From IMG/VR virus record IMGVR_UViG_3300042475_000999, positions 1 to 54,511 of that record: 54,511 nucleotides of DNA. One strand, given 5' to 3'. Below are positions 39,011 to 47,713 of this stretch, piece after piece. A program made the translations under genes and the position numbers. How positions within the stretch are numbered: the stretch's first letter is position 1; every line of letters starts with the position of its first letter. This DNA is from a virus. Under the pieces are notes generated by a model. It was not told the origin of the DNA. It did not search any database and saw nothing but the letters and a program-made list of their open reading frames with translations.

Positions 39011-41443
39011 ATGGCCAATATACAAATTACGCAACTGCCAACCGCCGGCGCAATCACAGGCACAGAGTCAGTGCCAATTGTGCAGAATGGCGTCACGGTT
39101 CAGACAACTACAGGCGCCATTGCTGCATCACCTGCGCTAACTGCGACATTCTTAACTAAAAATCAAGAGCCTACACTACCCAATAGCCGCTATTTATCTA
39201 CCAACACTGGTATTACATTGGTTGATGGCGGCGCGCAGTCTTACTATCAAATTGCACTAACAGGCGCGGTTTCTCAGTTAAATGCACTTGGCGGTGGCAT
39301 TGTTGTTAAAGACGGCGCGGGTTCACTGGTTAACCGCGCTATAGCAACTTCAGGTGCGGGTTTAAGTGTTTCTAACGGTGATGGTACTGGTGCTAATCCA
39401 ACGCTTGCTTTAAGTGGCGTGGCAGCGGCTGTAGCAAACTTAGGCGGCACTGGGCTAATGGCTATTGTGAGTGGCTCTACTGTCGCAGGACGCGAGATTC
39501 TTGGAACAGCAAATCAAATTGATGTTGCCAATGGCAATGGCTCAGGCAACCCTACTCTATCATTAGCTTCTAACGCAATATTTCCTGGGACTGGCGCAGT
39601 TACTGTGCCTAACGGCACTACGGCGCAAAAACCAGTAGGCGCAGCAGGTCAAATTCGATACAACACTGACACGCAAGTATTTGAAGGATACGCTAGCGGG
39701 TCATGGAACCCATTTAGTTTGGCTGGAGGTGTTTCTACTTTTAGCGCAGGGTCTACAGGGCTTACGCCTTCTGCCGCTACTGGAGGTGCTGTCACCCTTG
39801 GTGGCGTACTCAATGTAACGAATGGCGGTACTGGTGCAAGTACTTTGACTGGCTACGTTAAGGGTGCCGGTACAGCCGCCATGACTGCCAGCGCTACCAT
39901 CCCCAATACAGACATTACTGGGTTGGGTACGATGTCCACGCAGAATGCCTCTGCTGTTGCGATTACAGGCGGAACTGCTTCTGGTGTTGCGGTAACTGGT
40001 AGCACGATCAACAGCACTCCAATCGGAGCGACAACCCCTTCTACTGGGGTGTTCACGTCTGTCTCTACAACGACAGGCACAATTACAACAACACCATCAA
40101 GTGCCACAGACTTGGTCAACAAGCAATACGTTGATGACCAAGTTGCGGCTGGTATTAACATCCACACAGCTTGCTTGGTCGAGTCTCCAACGCCGCTGAC
40201 GGCGACATATAACCAACCCGGTGGGGCTGGCGTTGGTGTTGGTGCAACATTGACCAATGCAGGCGCACAAGCCGCCTTGGTAATTGACGGCGTGACAATG
40301 GCTGTTAGCAACCGCGTTTTAATTTATACGCAAACAGATGCCACCCAAAACGGCGTTTACACGGTCACCAACATTGGTTCTGGTTCAACGAACTGGGTTT
40401 TGACCCGCTCGACGGACACCGACACCTATGGGTCAAACTCCTCAACACAGTTAGGGCAAGGTTCATATTTCTTCATTCAGAGCGGCGCAACTGGTGCTGG
40501 TGAGTCATATGTATGCAACACCGTAGGCACGATTACGTTTGGCACAACTGCAATTACTTTTGCTCAATTTAGCCAGTCTATTTTGTACAGCGCTGGTACA
40601 GGCTTGACTTTGTCCGCTGGGTATCAGTTCAGCATCACCAACACTGGCGTGTCTGCGGCTACCTACGGTTCTGCTTCACAAGTCCCAGTTTTGGCTGTCA
40701 ATGCTCAGGGTCAAATCACTTCCGTCACCAACACGTCGATTGCCATCGCTTCTGGTGCTGTATCAGGCTTAGCGGCTTCTGCTACTACCGACACTACCAA
40801 CGCCGCCAACATCACCTCTGGAACGCTTCCTACAGGTCGTTTAAGCGGTTCTTACACTGGAATTACTGGTGTTGGTACGCTGACTGCTGGAACATGGAAC
40901 GGTACGGCTATCGGTGTTGCGTACGGTGGTACAGGTTTAACAGCTACACCCACCAATGGTCAGTTGGCTATCGGTAACGGAACTGGCTACACCTTAGCTA
41001 ACTTGACGGCAGGAACAAACGTCAGTATCTCAAATACAGCTGGTGGGATTACGATCTCAGCAACTCCTGCAGCTGGCGGTACTGTGCAAAGCGTGGATGG
41101 CTCAGGCGGTACAACGGGGCTAACGCTTACAGGTGGTCCTATTACCGTGTCAGGTACTTTGACTCTTGGTGGTACGTTAAATGTTGCCAACGGCGGTACA
41201 GGTGCTACAACTTTAGCTGGGTACTTATTTGGCAATGGCACTTCAGCAGTTACTGCTTCTACAACAATTCCTAATACAGCAATCACTGGCTTAGGTACAA
41301 TGTCAACGCAAAACGCTAATACTGTTGCAATCACAGGCGGTGCAATCAATGGCACAATAATTGGCGCTTCAACAGCTGCGGCTGGTAGCTTTACTACTGT
41401 GACTGCCACGAATTACGTTGGCGTATCTGGAGGAACTTTCTAA
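39011..41443 (+). CDS. Tail fibre protein with internal repeats, 810 aa
   Basis: The sequence is Gly/Thr/Ala/Asn-rich with no charge clusters and a typical fibre start (MANIQITQLPTAGAITGTES). The block NVTNGGTGASTL-GY...ITGLGTMSTQNA...ITGG occurs near residues 260-330 and again near 730-800, an internal duplication. Between them, about residues 370-520, is a different module (NKQYVDDQVAAGINIHTACL, GVYTVTNIGSGSTNWVLTRS, GESYVCNTVGTITFGTTAI) commonly found in phage fibres. The protein ends VGVSGGTF. It binds host surface structures or forms the shaft. It overlaps the next gene by one base (TAATG). Confidence 0.78.
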   Translation: MANIQITQLPTAGAITGTESVPIVQNGVTVQTTTGAIAASPALTATFLTKNQEPTLPNSRYLSTNTGITLVDGGAQSYYQIALTGAVSQLNALGGGIVVKDGAGSLVNRAIATSGAGLSVSNGDGTGANPTLALSGVAAAVANLGGTGLMAIVSGSTVAGREILGTANQIDVANGNGSGNPTLSLASNAIFPGTGAVTVPNGTTAQKPVGAAGQIRYNTDTQVFEGYASGSWNPFSLAGGVSTFSAGSTGLTPSAATGGAVTLGGVLNVTNGGTGASTLTGYVKGAGTAAMTASATIPNTDITGLGTMSTQNASAVAITGGTASGVAVTGSTINSTPIGATTPSTGVFTSVSTTTGTITTTPSSATDLVNKQYVDDQVAAGINIHTACLVESPTPLTATYNQPGGAGVGVGATLTNAGAQAALVIDGVTMAVSNRVLIYTQTDATQNGVYTVTNIGSGSTNWVLTRSTDTDTYGSNSSTQLGQGSYFFIQSGATGAGESYVCNTVGTITFGTTAITFAQFSQSILYSAGTGLTLSAGYQFSITNTGVSAATYGSASQVPVLAVNAQGQITSVTNTSIAIASGAVSGLAASATTDTTNAANITSGTLPTGRLSGSYTGITGVGTLTAGTWNGTAIGVAYGGTGLTATPTNGQLAIGNGTGYTLANLTAGTNVSISNTAGGITISATPAAGGTVQSVDGSGGTTGLTLTGGPITVSGTLTLGGTLNVANGGTGATTLAGYLFGNGTSAVTASTTIPNTAITGLGTMSTQNANTVAITGGAINGTIIGASTAAAGSFTTVTATNYVGVSGGTF

Positions 41444-42198
41444 TGGCTCAAGCTGGATTCACACCTATATCGCTGTATTTCAGCACAACGGCTGCTGCCG
41501 TTCCGTCTTCAGGCAATCTTGCTAATGGCGAATTGGCAATTAACATTACTGATAAGAAGCTTTACGCAAAAGACAATACCGGTGCGGTATTTTTGCTAGC
41601 GTCTGAGTCAGGCACAACAGGTACAGTTTCAACCGTGTCGGTTGTAAGTGCTAATGGTTTGGCAGGCACTGTTGCAAATGCAACTACAACACCTGCAATT
41701 ACGCTTTCAACAACCATTACTGGTGTTCTAAAGGGTAATGGTACTGCAATTAGCGCGGCAGTATCTGGGACAGATTACGCACCAGCAACAAGCGGTACGT
41801 CAATTCTTTATGGAAATGGCGCAGGCGGGTTCAGCAATGTCACCATTGGCACAGGTGTTACCTTTGCAGGTGGTACGCTATCTGCAACTGGTACAGGCGG
41901 TACAGTAACTTCTGTTGATGTGTCTGGTGGAACTACAGGGTTGACCACAAGCGGTGGCCCAATCACTACATCAGGCACTATCACATTAGCTGGCACACTT
42001 GCTGTTGCTAATGGTGGTACAGGGCAGACATCTTATACCGATGGTCAATTGCTGATTGGTAACTCTACAGGCAACACGTTGACTAAAGCCACCATAACTG
42101 CTGGTACTGGTATTAGCGTTACAAACGCTGGCGGTTCTATTACCATCGCATCAGTTGGTGGTGGCGATAACGCACTTCTTTATTATTTCCTGACTTAA
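41443..42198 (+). CDS. Tail fibre protein, 251 aa
   Basis: A typical phage fibre N-terminus, QAGFTPISLYFSTTAAAVPS, then NLANGELAINITDKKLYAKD, is followed by Gly/Thr repeats such as VANGGTGQTSYTDGQLLIGN. These NGGTG segments match those in the 810-aa protein. It ends DNALLYYFLT. It is short, so it probably makes a trimeric fibre or a module attached to the other fibre proteins. The start overlaps the upstream stop. Confidence 0.75.
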   Translation: MAQAGFTPISLYFSTTAAAVPSSGNLANGELAINITDKKLYAKDNTGAVFLLASESGTTGTVSTVSVVSANGLAGTVANATTTPAITLSTTITGVLKGNGTAISAAVSGTDYAPATSGTSILYGNGAGGFSNVTIGTGVTFAGGTLSATGTGGTVTSVDVSGGTTGLTTSGGPITTSGTITLAGTLAVANGGTGQTSYTDGQLLIGNSTGNTLTKATITAGTGISVTNAGGSITIASVGGGDNALLYYFLT

Positions 42199-42207
42199 GG
42201 ATAAATC

Positions 42208-44550
42208 ATGGCACAAACTCCAAAATCAGTTAGCGTAAACGTTCAAGGTTTAACTAACTCTACTATTTACACGGTTCCTGCTCTTAAAACTGCAATTGTC
42301 AGGGCTGTCATTGGCGCAAACGCTAATAACGGTAGTAATACTTTCTCAATATCAAAAGCTATTTCAGGTCAGAACTATCCTATTAGCACAGACCAGATTC
42401 CTATTACTGTTAATGCAACTGGCGGAACTAGCATTCGGAATGTTAATCTATTGCAAGCACCAATTACTATGGCGGCTGGGGAAGAGCTAAAAGCGTATTC
42501 TTCAACATCTAATCTTTACAATTTACCTTCTGTATCTTCAGCAACGCCTACCACAGCCGCTGATGGGTCAACGTATAGTATTTACGCCAATGTGTTTGCA
42601 AACGGCATTTACATGGCGGTTGGTATTTGTACTTCTGGTGCGTATGTAGCAACAAGCACCGATGCGATTACATGGACGCAAAGAACAGGCGCTTTGTCAA
42701 TGGCTGGCCAATTTACTTTACTTTCATGCAATGGTTCAGTTTGGGTAGCCGCTAACTCAGCCAGCAGTCAAGGAACTGTTTTTTACAGCTCAGACAATGG
42801 GGTGACTTGGGCTCCTGCTGTTGTCACCGCTACCTCTACAAATTTTCAGTGCCTAATAGCCAATGGTTCTACTTTTTTAATCAGTTCCTCTGGAACTCAG
42901 AAAATTTATTCTTCTACTAACGGAAGCACTTGGACGGACGTAACGGCGTATACCACAGCAATTGGAAGTAGTACCGCGGCTATATACAACCTTGGTTGGA
43001 CAGGTTCACATTGGATTGTAGAAAACCAATATGGTTCTTTAGCAAGCGCAGACCTTACCACTTGGTTTGGTTATGTGGGTGTGAGTTTGGGTAGGGTAAG
43101 CGTTACAACCGTTTACACAACCACGTATTCTGAGGCGTATAGTAAATATTACTCTACAAAATTGATTGCAGGGCAACCAAACGTATTTTCTTCATCCAAC
43201 GGACTGTTGTGGGAAACAGTGGCATCAATAACGGGGACGACTCCTTATAAAATTTGCTGTGCAGGAACTAACCCAATACTTATTGGGGTTAGAGAATCAA
43301 GCAATACAACCAGATATAAGTCTACAGACGGCTCTACATTTACAACAACAACTTCCGCTGGTAGTTATGTTGGCCCTGTTCATGGGTTGGCAAATGGTTA
43401 CTTTTTGACAATGCAAAACAGTGGCACAAACGATGCTTGTTCATTGAGTACAGACCCAGTAACATCAACAGGAACTACAGGTGGGGGCGCAATTTCTAGT
43501 TTCGTTTTGAGCCACGCCGCCGCAGACCCAGTTTCTGGTAAGTGGATTGGAGTTGGCAAAAATGCAACTAATATCTATGCAATTGGTGGTACTAGTGGAA
43601 CCAATATTGGAACTGCATACAACTCAGCATTGCCTGTGTCGACTTACGGAATTCCAACTTCTGTTACTTGGTCTGCCGCAGACAGTTATTTTTACATGGT
43701 AACTGACACTGGCAATGTATTCAGAATGACTGACTATAACGCTGGATGGACTTTACAAACTGCCAGCAATCAGGTATTCACTGGTTCAACTACATCTATT
43801 AAATCCGTAGGAACAACTTTATATGTTGTAAGTGAAAGCGTTGGTAGCTATTTGGATTATGTATTTTCAAGTTCAACCGCTTCTGGCGGTTCTATTTGGG
43901 GCCTTAACAACTACGGAGCTAACGTTTCATACCGAGGTACGGGTTATGTGCAGAGAGCAGGAATGTATTATGGAGAAACACTTGCTACAAACGGTACAAC
44001 CTTAGTTTGGAATAACTACAGAGGTTTTGCTTTTGCTTTGACACCCTCGGTTAGTCTTTACGGAATGCGTATGCCAGTTCCCACCGTTGGGACTGTTCAA
44101 ACAGTGAATGGCAACCAGTTTATGTATGGTGGGTACGTTGAAGGTGTAGGCGAATATACTGGGTATTTCACGTCTACAAACGTAATAACTACATATGGAA
44201 CTTACACAACCGCTAGGAACAGTGGTACGGCTTATGCATTTGCTGGAATACAACAACCACCAAATAAAATTGCATATTCTGGTAGTGTGTATTATGTTAC
44301 CAGTACTCTTACAAATAGTCTTATATGGAATGGAGCAACGCCTCTGCTACTTGGATCAAATGCCGCACAAGTTGGAACGACAATTGCGGGTGTTACTGTA
44401 GTTAACCCATCAAACGGGTGGATGCTTGATGGAACTAATTTGGTTAGCTCGCCAAACAGTGGAAGATTAAATGCCGTTTGCAAAACATCTACACCAGCCA
44501 ATTTTTTATACTCCGCAACAGTGACGGCATCTATTGTTGAAATTGATTAA
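42208..44550 (+). CDS. Receptor-binding protein candidate with Asp-box beta-propeller, 780 aa
   Basis: AAGGA lies upstream. After a 110-residue beta-rich part, the rest contains repeated Asp-box-like motifs S-x-D-N/G-x-T-W: TSTDAITWTQRT, SSDNGVTWAPAV, SSTNGSTWTDVT, SSSNGLLWETVA and STDGSTFTTTTS. Such repeats build sialidase-like beta-propellers. The catalytic Arg triad and Asp/Glu of true sialidases are not evident, so carbohydrate binding is likelier than cleavage. It follows two fibre genes and is the best host-specificity candidate. Confidence 0.7.
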   Translation: MAQTPKSVSVNVQGLTNSTIYTVPALKTAIVRAVIGANANNGSNTFSISKAISGQNYPISTDQIPITVNATGGTSIRNVNLLQAPITMAAGEELKAYSSTSNLYNLPSVSSATPTTAADGSTYSIYANVFANGIYMAVGICTSGAYVATSTDAITWTQRTGALSMAGQFTLLSCNGSVWVAANSASSQGTVFYSSDNGVTWAPAVVTATSTNFQCLIANGSTFLISSSGTQKIYSSTNGSTWTDVTAYTTAIGSSTAAIYNLGWTGSHWIVENQYGSLASADLTTWFGYVGVSLGRVSVTTVYTTTYSEAYSKYYSTKLIAGQPNVFSSSNGLLWETVASITGTTPYKICCAGTNPILIGVRESSNTTRYKSTDGSTFTTTTSAGSYVGPVHGLANGYFLTMQNSGTNDACSLSTDPVTSTGTTGGGAISSFVLSHAAADPVSGKWIGVGKNATNIYAIGGTSGTNIGTAYNSALPVSTYGIPTSVTWSAADSYFYMVTDTGNVFRMTDYNAGWTLQTASNQVFTGSTTSIKSVGTTLYVVSESVGSYLDYVFSSSTASGGSIWGLNNYGANVSYRGTGYVQRAGMYYGETLATNGTTLVWNNYRGFAFALTPSVSLYGMRMPVPTVGTVQTVNGNQFMYGGYVEGVGEYTGYFTSTNVITTYGTYTTARNSGTAYAFAGIQQPPNKIAYSGSVYYVTSTLTNSLIWNGATPLLLGSNAAQVGTTIAGVTVVNPSNGWMLDGTNLVSSPNSGRLNAVCKTSTPANFLYSATVTASIVEID

Positions 44551-44557
44551 AGGATAA

Positions 44558-44827
44558 ATGATGACTACTATTTACGACGGTGGCCCAGCCAACCCAATCG
44601 GTAACGAATCAGGCATTTCAGTTCGAGATTACTTTGCTACAGCGATTATGACTGGCGTGTACTCTTCAGGTGCTCAAGCAACGATCACCGCTGAAGACGC
44701 ATATCGCGCCGCTGACTTAATGTTGGCAGCTCGTACTGCTGATCTGTACCCAGTTGCCGTGCCAGTGGTAACGCCTGTTGTGGAAGAAACACCAGTTGAC
44801 GAAACACCTACGGAGCCAACAGCATGA
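44558..44827 (+). CDS. Conserved phage small protein (RDYFA type), 89 aa
   Basis: AAGGA is placed upstream, with two adjacent ATGs at 44558 and 44561. The sequence starts YDGGPANPIGNESGISVRDYF and then has EDAYRAADLMLAART. G-ISVRDYFA...AY-AAD-ML is a pattern seen in small proteins of many tailed phages, of unknown role. The tail is Val/Pro/Thr/Glu-rich. It overlaps the next gene by ATGA, at the head of the lysis-side cluster. Confidence 0.62.
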   Translation: MMTTIYDGGPANPIGNESGISVRDYFATAIMTGVYSSGAQATITAEDAYRAADLMLAARTADLYPVAVPVVTPVVEETPVDETPTEPTA

Positions 44828-44973
44828 AGTTACACCTAGACATTGAAGTCGTAAACCAAGTGCTTGGTTATCTTGGAACACGCCCTTACCAAGAGGTGTA
44901 CGGCTTGATCCAAGCGATTCAAGAAGCCGCTAAACCACCTGCGGTAACTGAACCCGACTTAACGGCGGGCTAG
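44824..44973 (+). CDS. Small helical protein, 49 aa
   Basis: ATG 44824 overlaps the previous stop (ATGA). The peptide reads KLHLDIEVVNQVLGYLGTRP, then YQEVYGLIQAIQEAAKP. The pattern V-NQVL-YL-TRPY-EV--LI-A-Q is seen in small phage proteins next to lysis genes. Its role is unknown. Confidence 0.6.
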   Translation: MKLHLDIEVVNQVLGYLGTRPYQEVYGLIQAIQEAAKPPAVTEPDLTAG

Positions 44974-44974
44974 C

Positions 44975-45070
44975 ATGTGGGACTGGGCTGAAGCATTTGT
45001 TGCCGCAGCCTGTATAGTGGCCTTCGTTATCTATGGCACTTACATAATTGCATGGAGCTGGGCGTGGTAA
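44975..45070 (+). CDS. Micro-protein with one membrane segment, 31 aa
   Basis: One base separates it from the previous stop, and the stop touches the next start. MWDWAEAFVAAACIVAF, then VIYGTYIIAWSWAW: one clear transmembrane segment flanked by Trp. It could be a holin-like or regulatory membrane peptide of the lysis cassette. No family is recognised. Confidence 0.55.
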   Translation: MWDWAEAFVAAACIVAFVIYGTYIIAWSWAW

Positions 45071-45226
45071 ATGCGTTGGCTGTTGATGCTCTTTTTGGTG
45101 TTTCTACCGGGAGCCGCCAGCCAAGACAGGAAGACTGAATATCGCTGTGTGCGGTGGGCATGGACGGGTGATGTTTATAACCGCAAAGTTGTTTGCCTAC
45201 AGTGGGAAAAGGTTGTACGGAAATGA
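45071..45226 (+). CDS. Secreted small protein with signal peptide, 51 aa
   Basis: It starts directly after the previous stop. MRWLLMLFLVFLPGAASQ is a clean signal peptide with an AAS-Q cleavage site. The mature part has two cysteines (26 and 42) and is rich in Trp, Arg and Lys. There is no lipobox. It could be a periplasmic lysis accessory, perhaps spanin-like, though no hallmark of spanins is present. Its stop overlaps the next start. Confidence 0.55.
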   Translation: MRWLLMLFLVFLPGAASQDRKTEYRCVRWAWTGDVYNRKVVCLQWEKVVRK

Positions 45227-45717
45227 TTGATCCGATCACGGCGCTAGAAGGATTGCAAACTGCAATCAGTGTCGTTAAAAAAGCTAGTAAAGTCGCTAGT
45301 GATCTGGCAGGTCTAACTCCGTCAATAGCCAAGCTTTTTGATGCAAAGAGCACCGCTACAAAAGCCATGCTTCATGCCAAGCGTACAGGGGGTAAGTCTA
45401 ACCTTGGTGCGGCCCTGCAAATTGAGATGGCTTTGGATGAAGCCAAGCGGTTTGAAGAGCAGTTAAAGATGCTTTTTATGCAAGCTGGGCGCATAGATGT
45501 ATGGAATGCAACCAAAGCCCGTCAAGCTGAAATGGACAGGGATGATGCCAAAGAGATGGCGGCCTTACACGCTGAAGAAAAAAGGCGCAAAGAGGCTGAA
45601 GCCGAACAGATGCAATGGGCGGCTGCCATTGTTATTATTGTGATGTTTATTGGTGCTGTTGGTTGGGGTATTAATGAAGTCTCTGATCTGTGTGCTAGAT
45701 CAAGGTGTGGTCGGTGA
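45223..45717 (+). CDS. Membrane-anchored coiled-coil protein, 164 aa
   Basis: I choose ATG 45223 (MIDPITALEGLQ), which overlaps the previous stop, over a longer in-frame start. The N-terminus is amphipathic (LQTAISVVKKASKVASDLAG), the middle a charged coiled coil (KARQAEMDRDDAKEMAALHA), then one transmembrane segment (AAIVIIVMFIGAVGWGI) and a short Cys/Arg tail. N-out or C-out topology cannot be decided. It may act as an antiholin, pinholin partner or spanin-like protein. It is known to me only as a recurring phage hypothetical. Confidence 0.6.
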   Translation: MIDPITALEGLQTAISVVKKASKVASDLAGLTPSIAKLFDAKSTATKAMLHAKRTGGKSNLGAALQIEMALDEAKRFEEQLKMLFMQAGRIDVWNATKARQAEMDRDDAKEMAALHAEEKRRKEAEAEQMQWAAAIVIIVMFIGAVGWGINEVSDLCARSRCGR

Positions 45718-45863
45718 ATGAGTACCAAAAGCAATTTGACCTTTTCCTTAAAGTCTTTGTGCGGTTATGCATTGCATGGTGGGTGCTTGGACTGCTTCGG
45801 TTTCTGCCAGATGAGTTGGCGGGAAAGATTGTCGATAAACTACTTGGAATGATTGGACTGTAA
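45714..45863 (+). CDS. Small protein with one membrane segment, GTG start, 49 aa
   Basis: The GTG start at 45714 overlaps the previous stop as GTGA, and the TAA overlaps the next ATG. The frame reads MNEYQKQFDLFLKVF, then LCIAWWVLGLLRFL (a membrane segment), then DELAGKIVDKLLGMIGL. This frame is preferred to the ATG at 45718 in another frame, which gives a Cys-rich unlikely peptide. It may be a small holin-like protein. Confidence 0.55.
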   Translation: MNEYQKQFDLFLKVFVRLCIAWWVLGLLRFLPDELAGKIVDKLLGMIGL

Positions 45864-46366
45864 TGCTATCTCTATTCTCAACACTTGGCGGTTTGCTCAT
45901 ATCGGGCTTACCCAAACTACTGGACTTCTTCCAAAACAAGGCAGACCAAAAGCATGAATTGGCTCTTGCCCGTGTCCAAGTAGAACTACAGCTACAGATG
46001 ATGGCGCAAGGCTTTGCGGCTCAAGAGCGTATGGAAGAGATCAGAACTGATCAGATCGCCATGCAGACAGACGCAGAGATGACTGTTGCCGCCTATGACC
46101 ACGACAAGAAGATCATGGAAGAAGCCAGCCGCTGGGTGGTCAACTTTGTAGGCACTGTGCGCCCGATGGTCACTTACATCTTTGTGCTTGAACTATGCGC
46201 TATTAATGCTTGGATTGCCTATTACGTCTACAGCAACCCACGGCTTGTACTGAGTATGGAAGACTTGATTCGTGTTTCTGACATTATCTTCTCCACAGAT
46301 GAGATGGCCATGCTTGGGGGCATCATTGGTTTCTGGTTTGGCTCACGTAGCTGGAGCAAGAAATGA
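45863..46366 (+). CDS. Holin, 3-TM type (GTA_holin_3TM-like), 167 aa
   Basis: A hydrophobic N-terminus (LFSTLGGLLISGLPKLLDFF) is followed by a long charged coiled coil (HELALARVQVELQLQMMAQG), then two hydrophobic segments: MVTYIFVLELCAINAWIAYY and MAMLGGIIGFWFGSRSWSK. This layout and the GFWFGSR-WSK ending match the 3-TM holin family linked to gene-transfer agents and phages. It would form the inner-membrane pore that releases endolysin. It overlaps the endolysin gene by ATGA. Confidence 0.8.
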   Translation: MLSLFSTLGGLLISGLPKLLDFFQNKADQKHELALARVQVELQLQMMAQGFAAQERMEEIRTDQIAMQTDAEMTVAAYDHDKKIMEEASRWVVNFVGTVRPMVTYIFVLELCAINAWIAYYVYSNPRLVLSMEDLIRVSDIIFSTDEMAMLGGIIGFWFGSRSWSKK

Positions 46367-46869
46367 AATTAAGTGAGGCTGGTGCTACTTTAATGCATCA
46401 ATATGAAGGGTACAGAACTAAGCCGTACCTTTGCCCAGCCCATATTTGGACGATTGGTTACGGCCATGTGCTGTACCAAGATCAAATCCGCTTGCCTGTC
46501 GTCAGGGTAGAAGGAAAAAATACAGCAATGATTCGTAAAGAAATGCCACTGAAACCGGAGGACAATCGTGTCTGGACTAAAGAAGAGATCGAGAAACTAT
46601 TCGCAGATGACGTCGCTAGTTTTGAACGTGGTGTTCTTAGACTTGCTCCCGTTGTACTTGATCGTCAAGGGGCTTTCGATGCGTGCGTCAGTTTTTCCTT
46701 TAACGCTGGATTGGGCAATTTTCAGCGGTCTACTATTAGGATGAAAACTAATAGACGTGAATGGGAAGCTGCAGCAGACGCTTTTATGCAATGGACAAGA
46801 GGCGGTGGCAAGGAATTGCCGGGTCTTGTTAAGCGTAGAAAAGCCGAAAAGGCATTGTTTTTATCATGA
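46363..46869 (+). CDS. Endolysin, GH24 phage-type lysozyme, 168 aa
   Basis: The catalytic pattern E-x8-C/D-x5-T is visible: Glu15 in HQYEGYR, Cys24 (the Asp position of T4 lysozyme) and Thr30 in IWTIGYGH. The substrate cleft continues with DDVASFERGV and ACVSFSFNAGLGNFQRSTI, then FMQWTRGGGKELPGLVKRRK. It cleaves peptidoglycan between MurNAc and GlcNAc. No N-terminal signal-arrest segment is visible, so export depends on the holin upstream. The start overlaps the holin stop. Confidence 0.92.
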   Translation: MKLSEAGATLMHQYEGYRTKPYLCPAHIWTIGYGHVLYQDQIRLPVVRVEGKNTAMIRKEMPLKPEDNRVWTKEEIEKLFADDVASFERGVLRLAPVVLDRQGAFDACVSFSFNAGLGNFQRSTIRMKTNRREWEAAADAFMQWTRGGGKELPGLVKRRKAEKALFLS

Positions 46870-46904
46870 AAATTCTATATCTTTATTTTTAAGAGGTGAT
46901 TAAA

Positions 46905-47075
46905 ATGGCATCAAGTAAGCCTGTTTGGGAAAAACAACGGCCAAAATCTTTAGGTAAGCCTAAGCCTCTTACGCCGCAGAAAAAGTCTGCAGCAAAAGCA
47001 AGAGCCAAAGCAGCAGGCCGACCCTACCCTAATTTGGTTGACAATATGGCTATGGCTAGGAAGCGGAGCAAGTAA
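46905..47075 (+). CDS. Small basic protein, 56 aa
   Basis: AAGAGGTG lies upstream of ATG 46905. It is composed mainly of Lys, Arg, Ala, Pro and Ser: KPVWEKQRPKSLGKPKPL, then TPQKKSAAKARAKAAGRPYP and LVDNMAMARKRSK. It is probably nucleic-acid-binding or virion-internal, like the other small basic proteins of this phage. It lies two bases before the next gene. Confidence 0.6.
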   Translation: MASSKPVWEKQRPKSLGKPKPLTPQKKSAAKARAKAAGRPYPNLVDNMAMARKRSK

Positions 47076-47077
47076 GC

Positions 47078-47713
47078 ATGGCAACTGCCGCAGTAATGAC
47101 CTACGACTCCCTAGTGGAGAACATCCAGTCTTATCTGGAGCGTACTGACGCCGCCACCATTGCGAAGATTCCGCTCTTCATTATGTTGGCGGAGCAGATC
47201 ATTGCTAGCCAGATTAAGTTCCTTGGTAACTTAACGGTCAACACAAGCACAATGGTATTAGGCAATGGCGTCATTGCCAAGCCCGCACGTTGGCATAAGA
47301 CTGTTTCCATGAACGTAACGGTAAGCGGTGAACGTCAGCCTGTGCTGCTTCGTAAATATGAGTACCTTCGCAATTATTGGCCAGATTCAACTGCCACCGA
47401 TGTGCCTTTGTATTATTGCGACTATGACTACTCCAATTGGTTGATAGCGCCAACGCCAAATGCAAACTACGCGTTTGAGGTACTCTATTATGAACGAGTA
47501 CAGCCTCTGGATTCATCAAACCAAACCAATTGGTTTACTATTTACGCGCCACAAGCTTTGCTCTACGGGTCCCTCATGCAGGCCATGCCGTTCCTTAAGA
47601 ACGATGAGCGTATGCCAATGTGGCAGCAAAATTACGATTTGATCATGCAAACATTGATGGCTGAAGATAAGCTTCGCATTGCTGATCGTCAAGCCGTAGC
47701 GGTGGATTCATGA
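47078..47713 (+). CDS. Second head-tail adaptor (SU10-adaptor-like), 211 aa
   Basis: An N-terminal helix (TYDSLVENIQSYLERTDAAT) is followed by KIPLFIMLAEQIIASQIKFL and ARWHKTVSMNVTV. Then come PLYYCDYDYSNWLIAPTPNA and YAFEVLYYERVQPLDSSNQT, and a C-terminal helical part (LMQAMPFLKNDERMPMWQQN). The Y--YD---L---PTP--NY--EV-YY pattern is shared with gp4-like or SU10-type adaptors. It probably sits between portal and the tail stabilisation protein. Two adaptor-like genes are therefore present, this and 37613. Confidence 0.7.
   Translation: MATAAVMTYDSLVENIQSYLERTDAATIAKIPLFIMLAEQIIASQIKFLGNLTVNTSTMVLGNGVIAKPARWHKTVSMNVTVSGERQPVLLRKYEYLRNYWPDSTATDVPLYYCDYDYSNWLIAPTPNANYAFEVLYYERVQPLDSSNQTNWFTIYAPQALLYGSLMQAMPFLKNDERMPMWQQNYDLIMQTLMAEDKLRIADRQAVAVDS

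Noticed and set aside
45718-45852. ORF from ATG 45718
   Set aside because: It gives a Cys-rich peptide in a frame without coupling; the GTG 45714 frame has a membrane segment and overlaps both neighbours.
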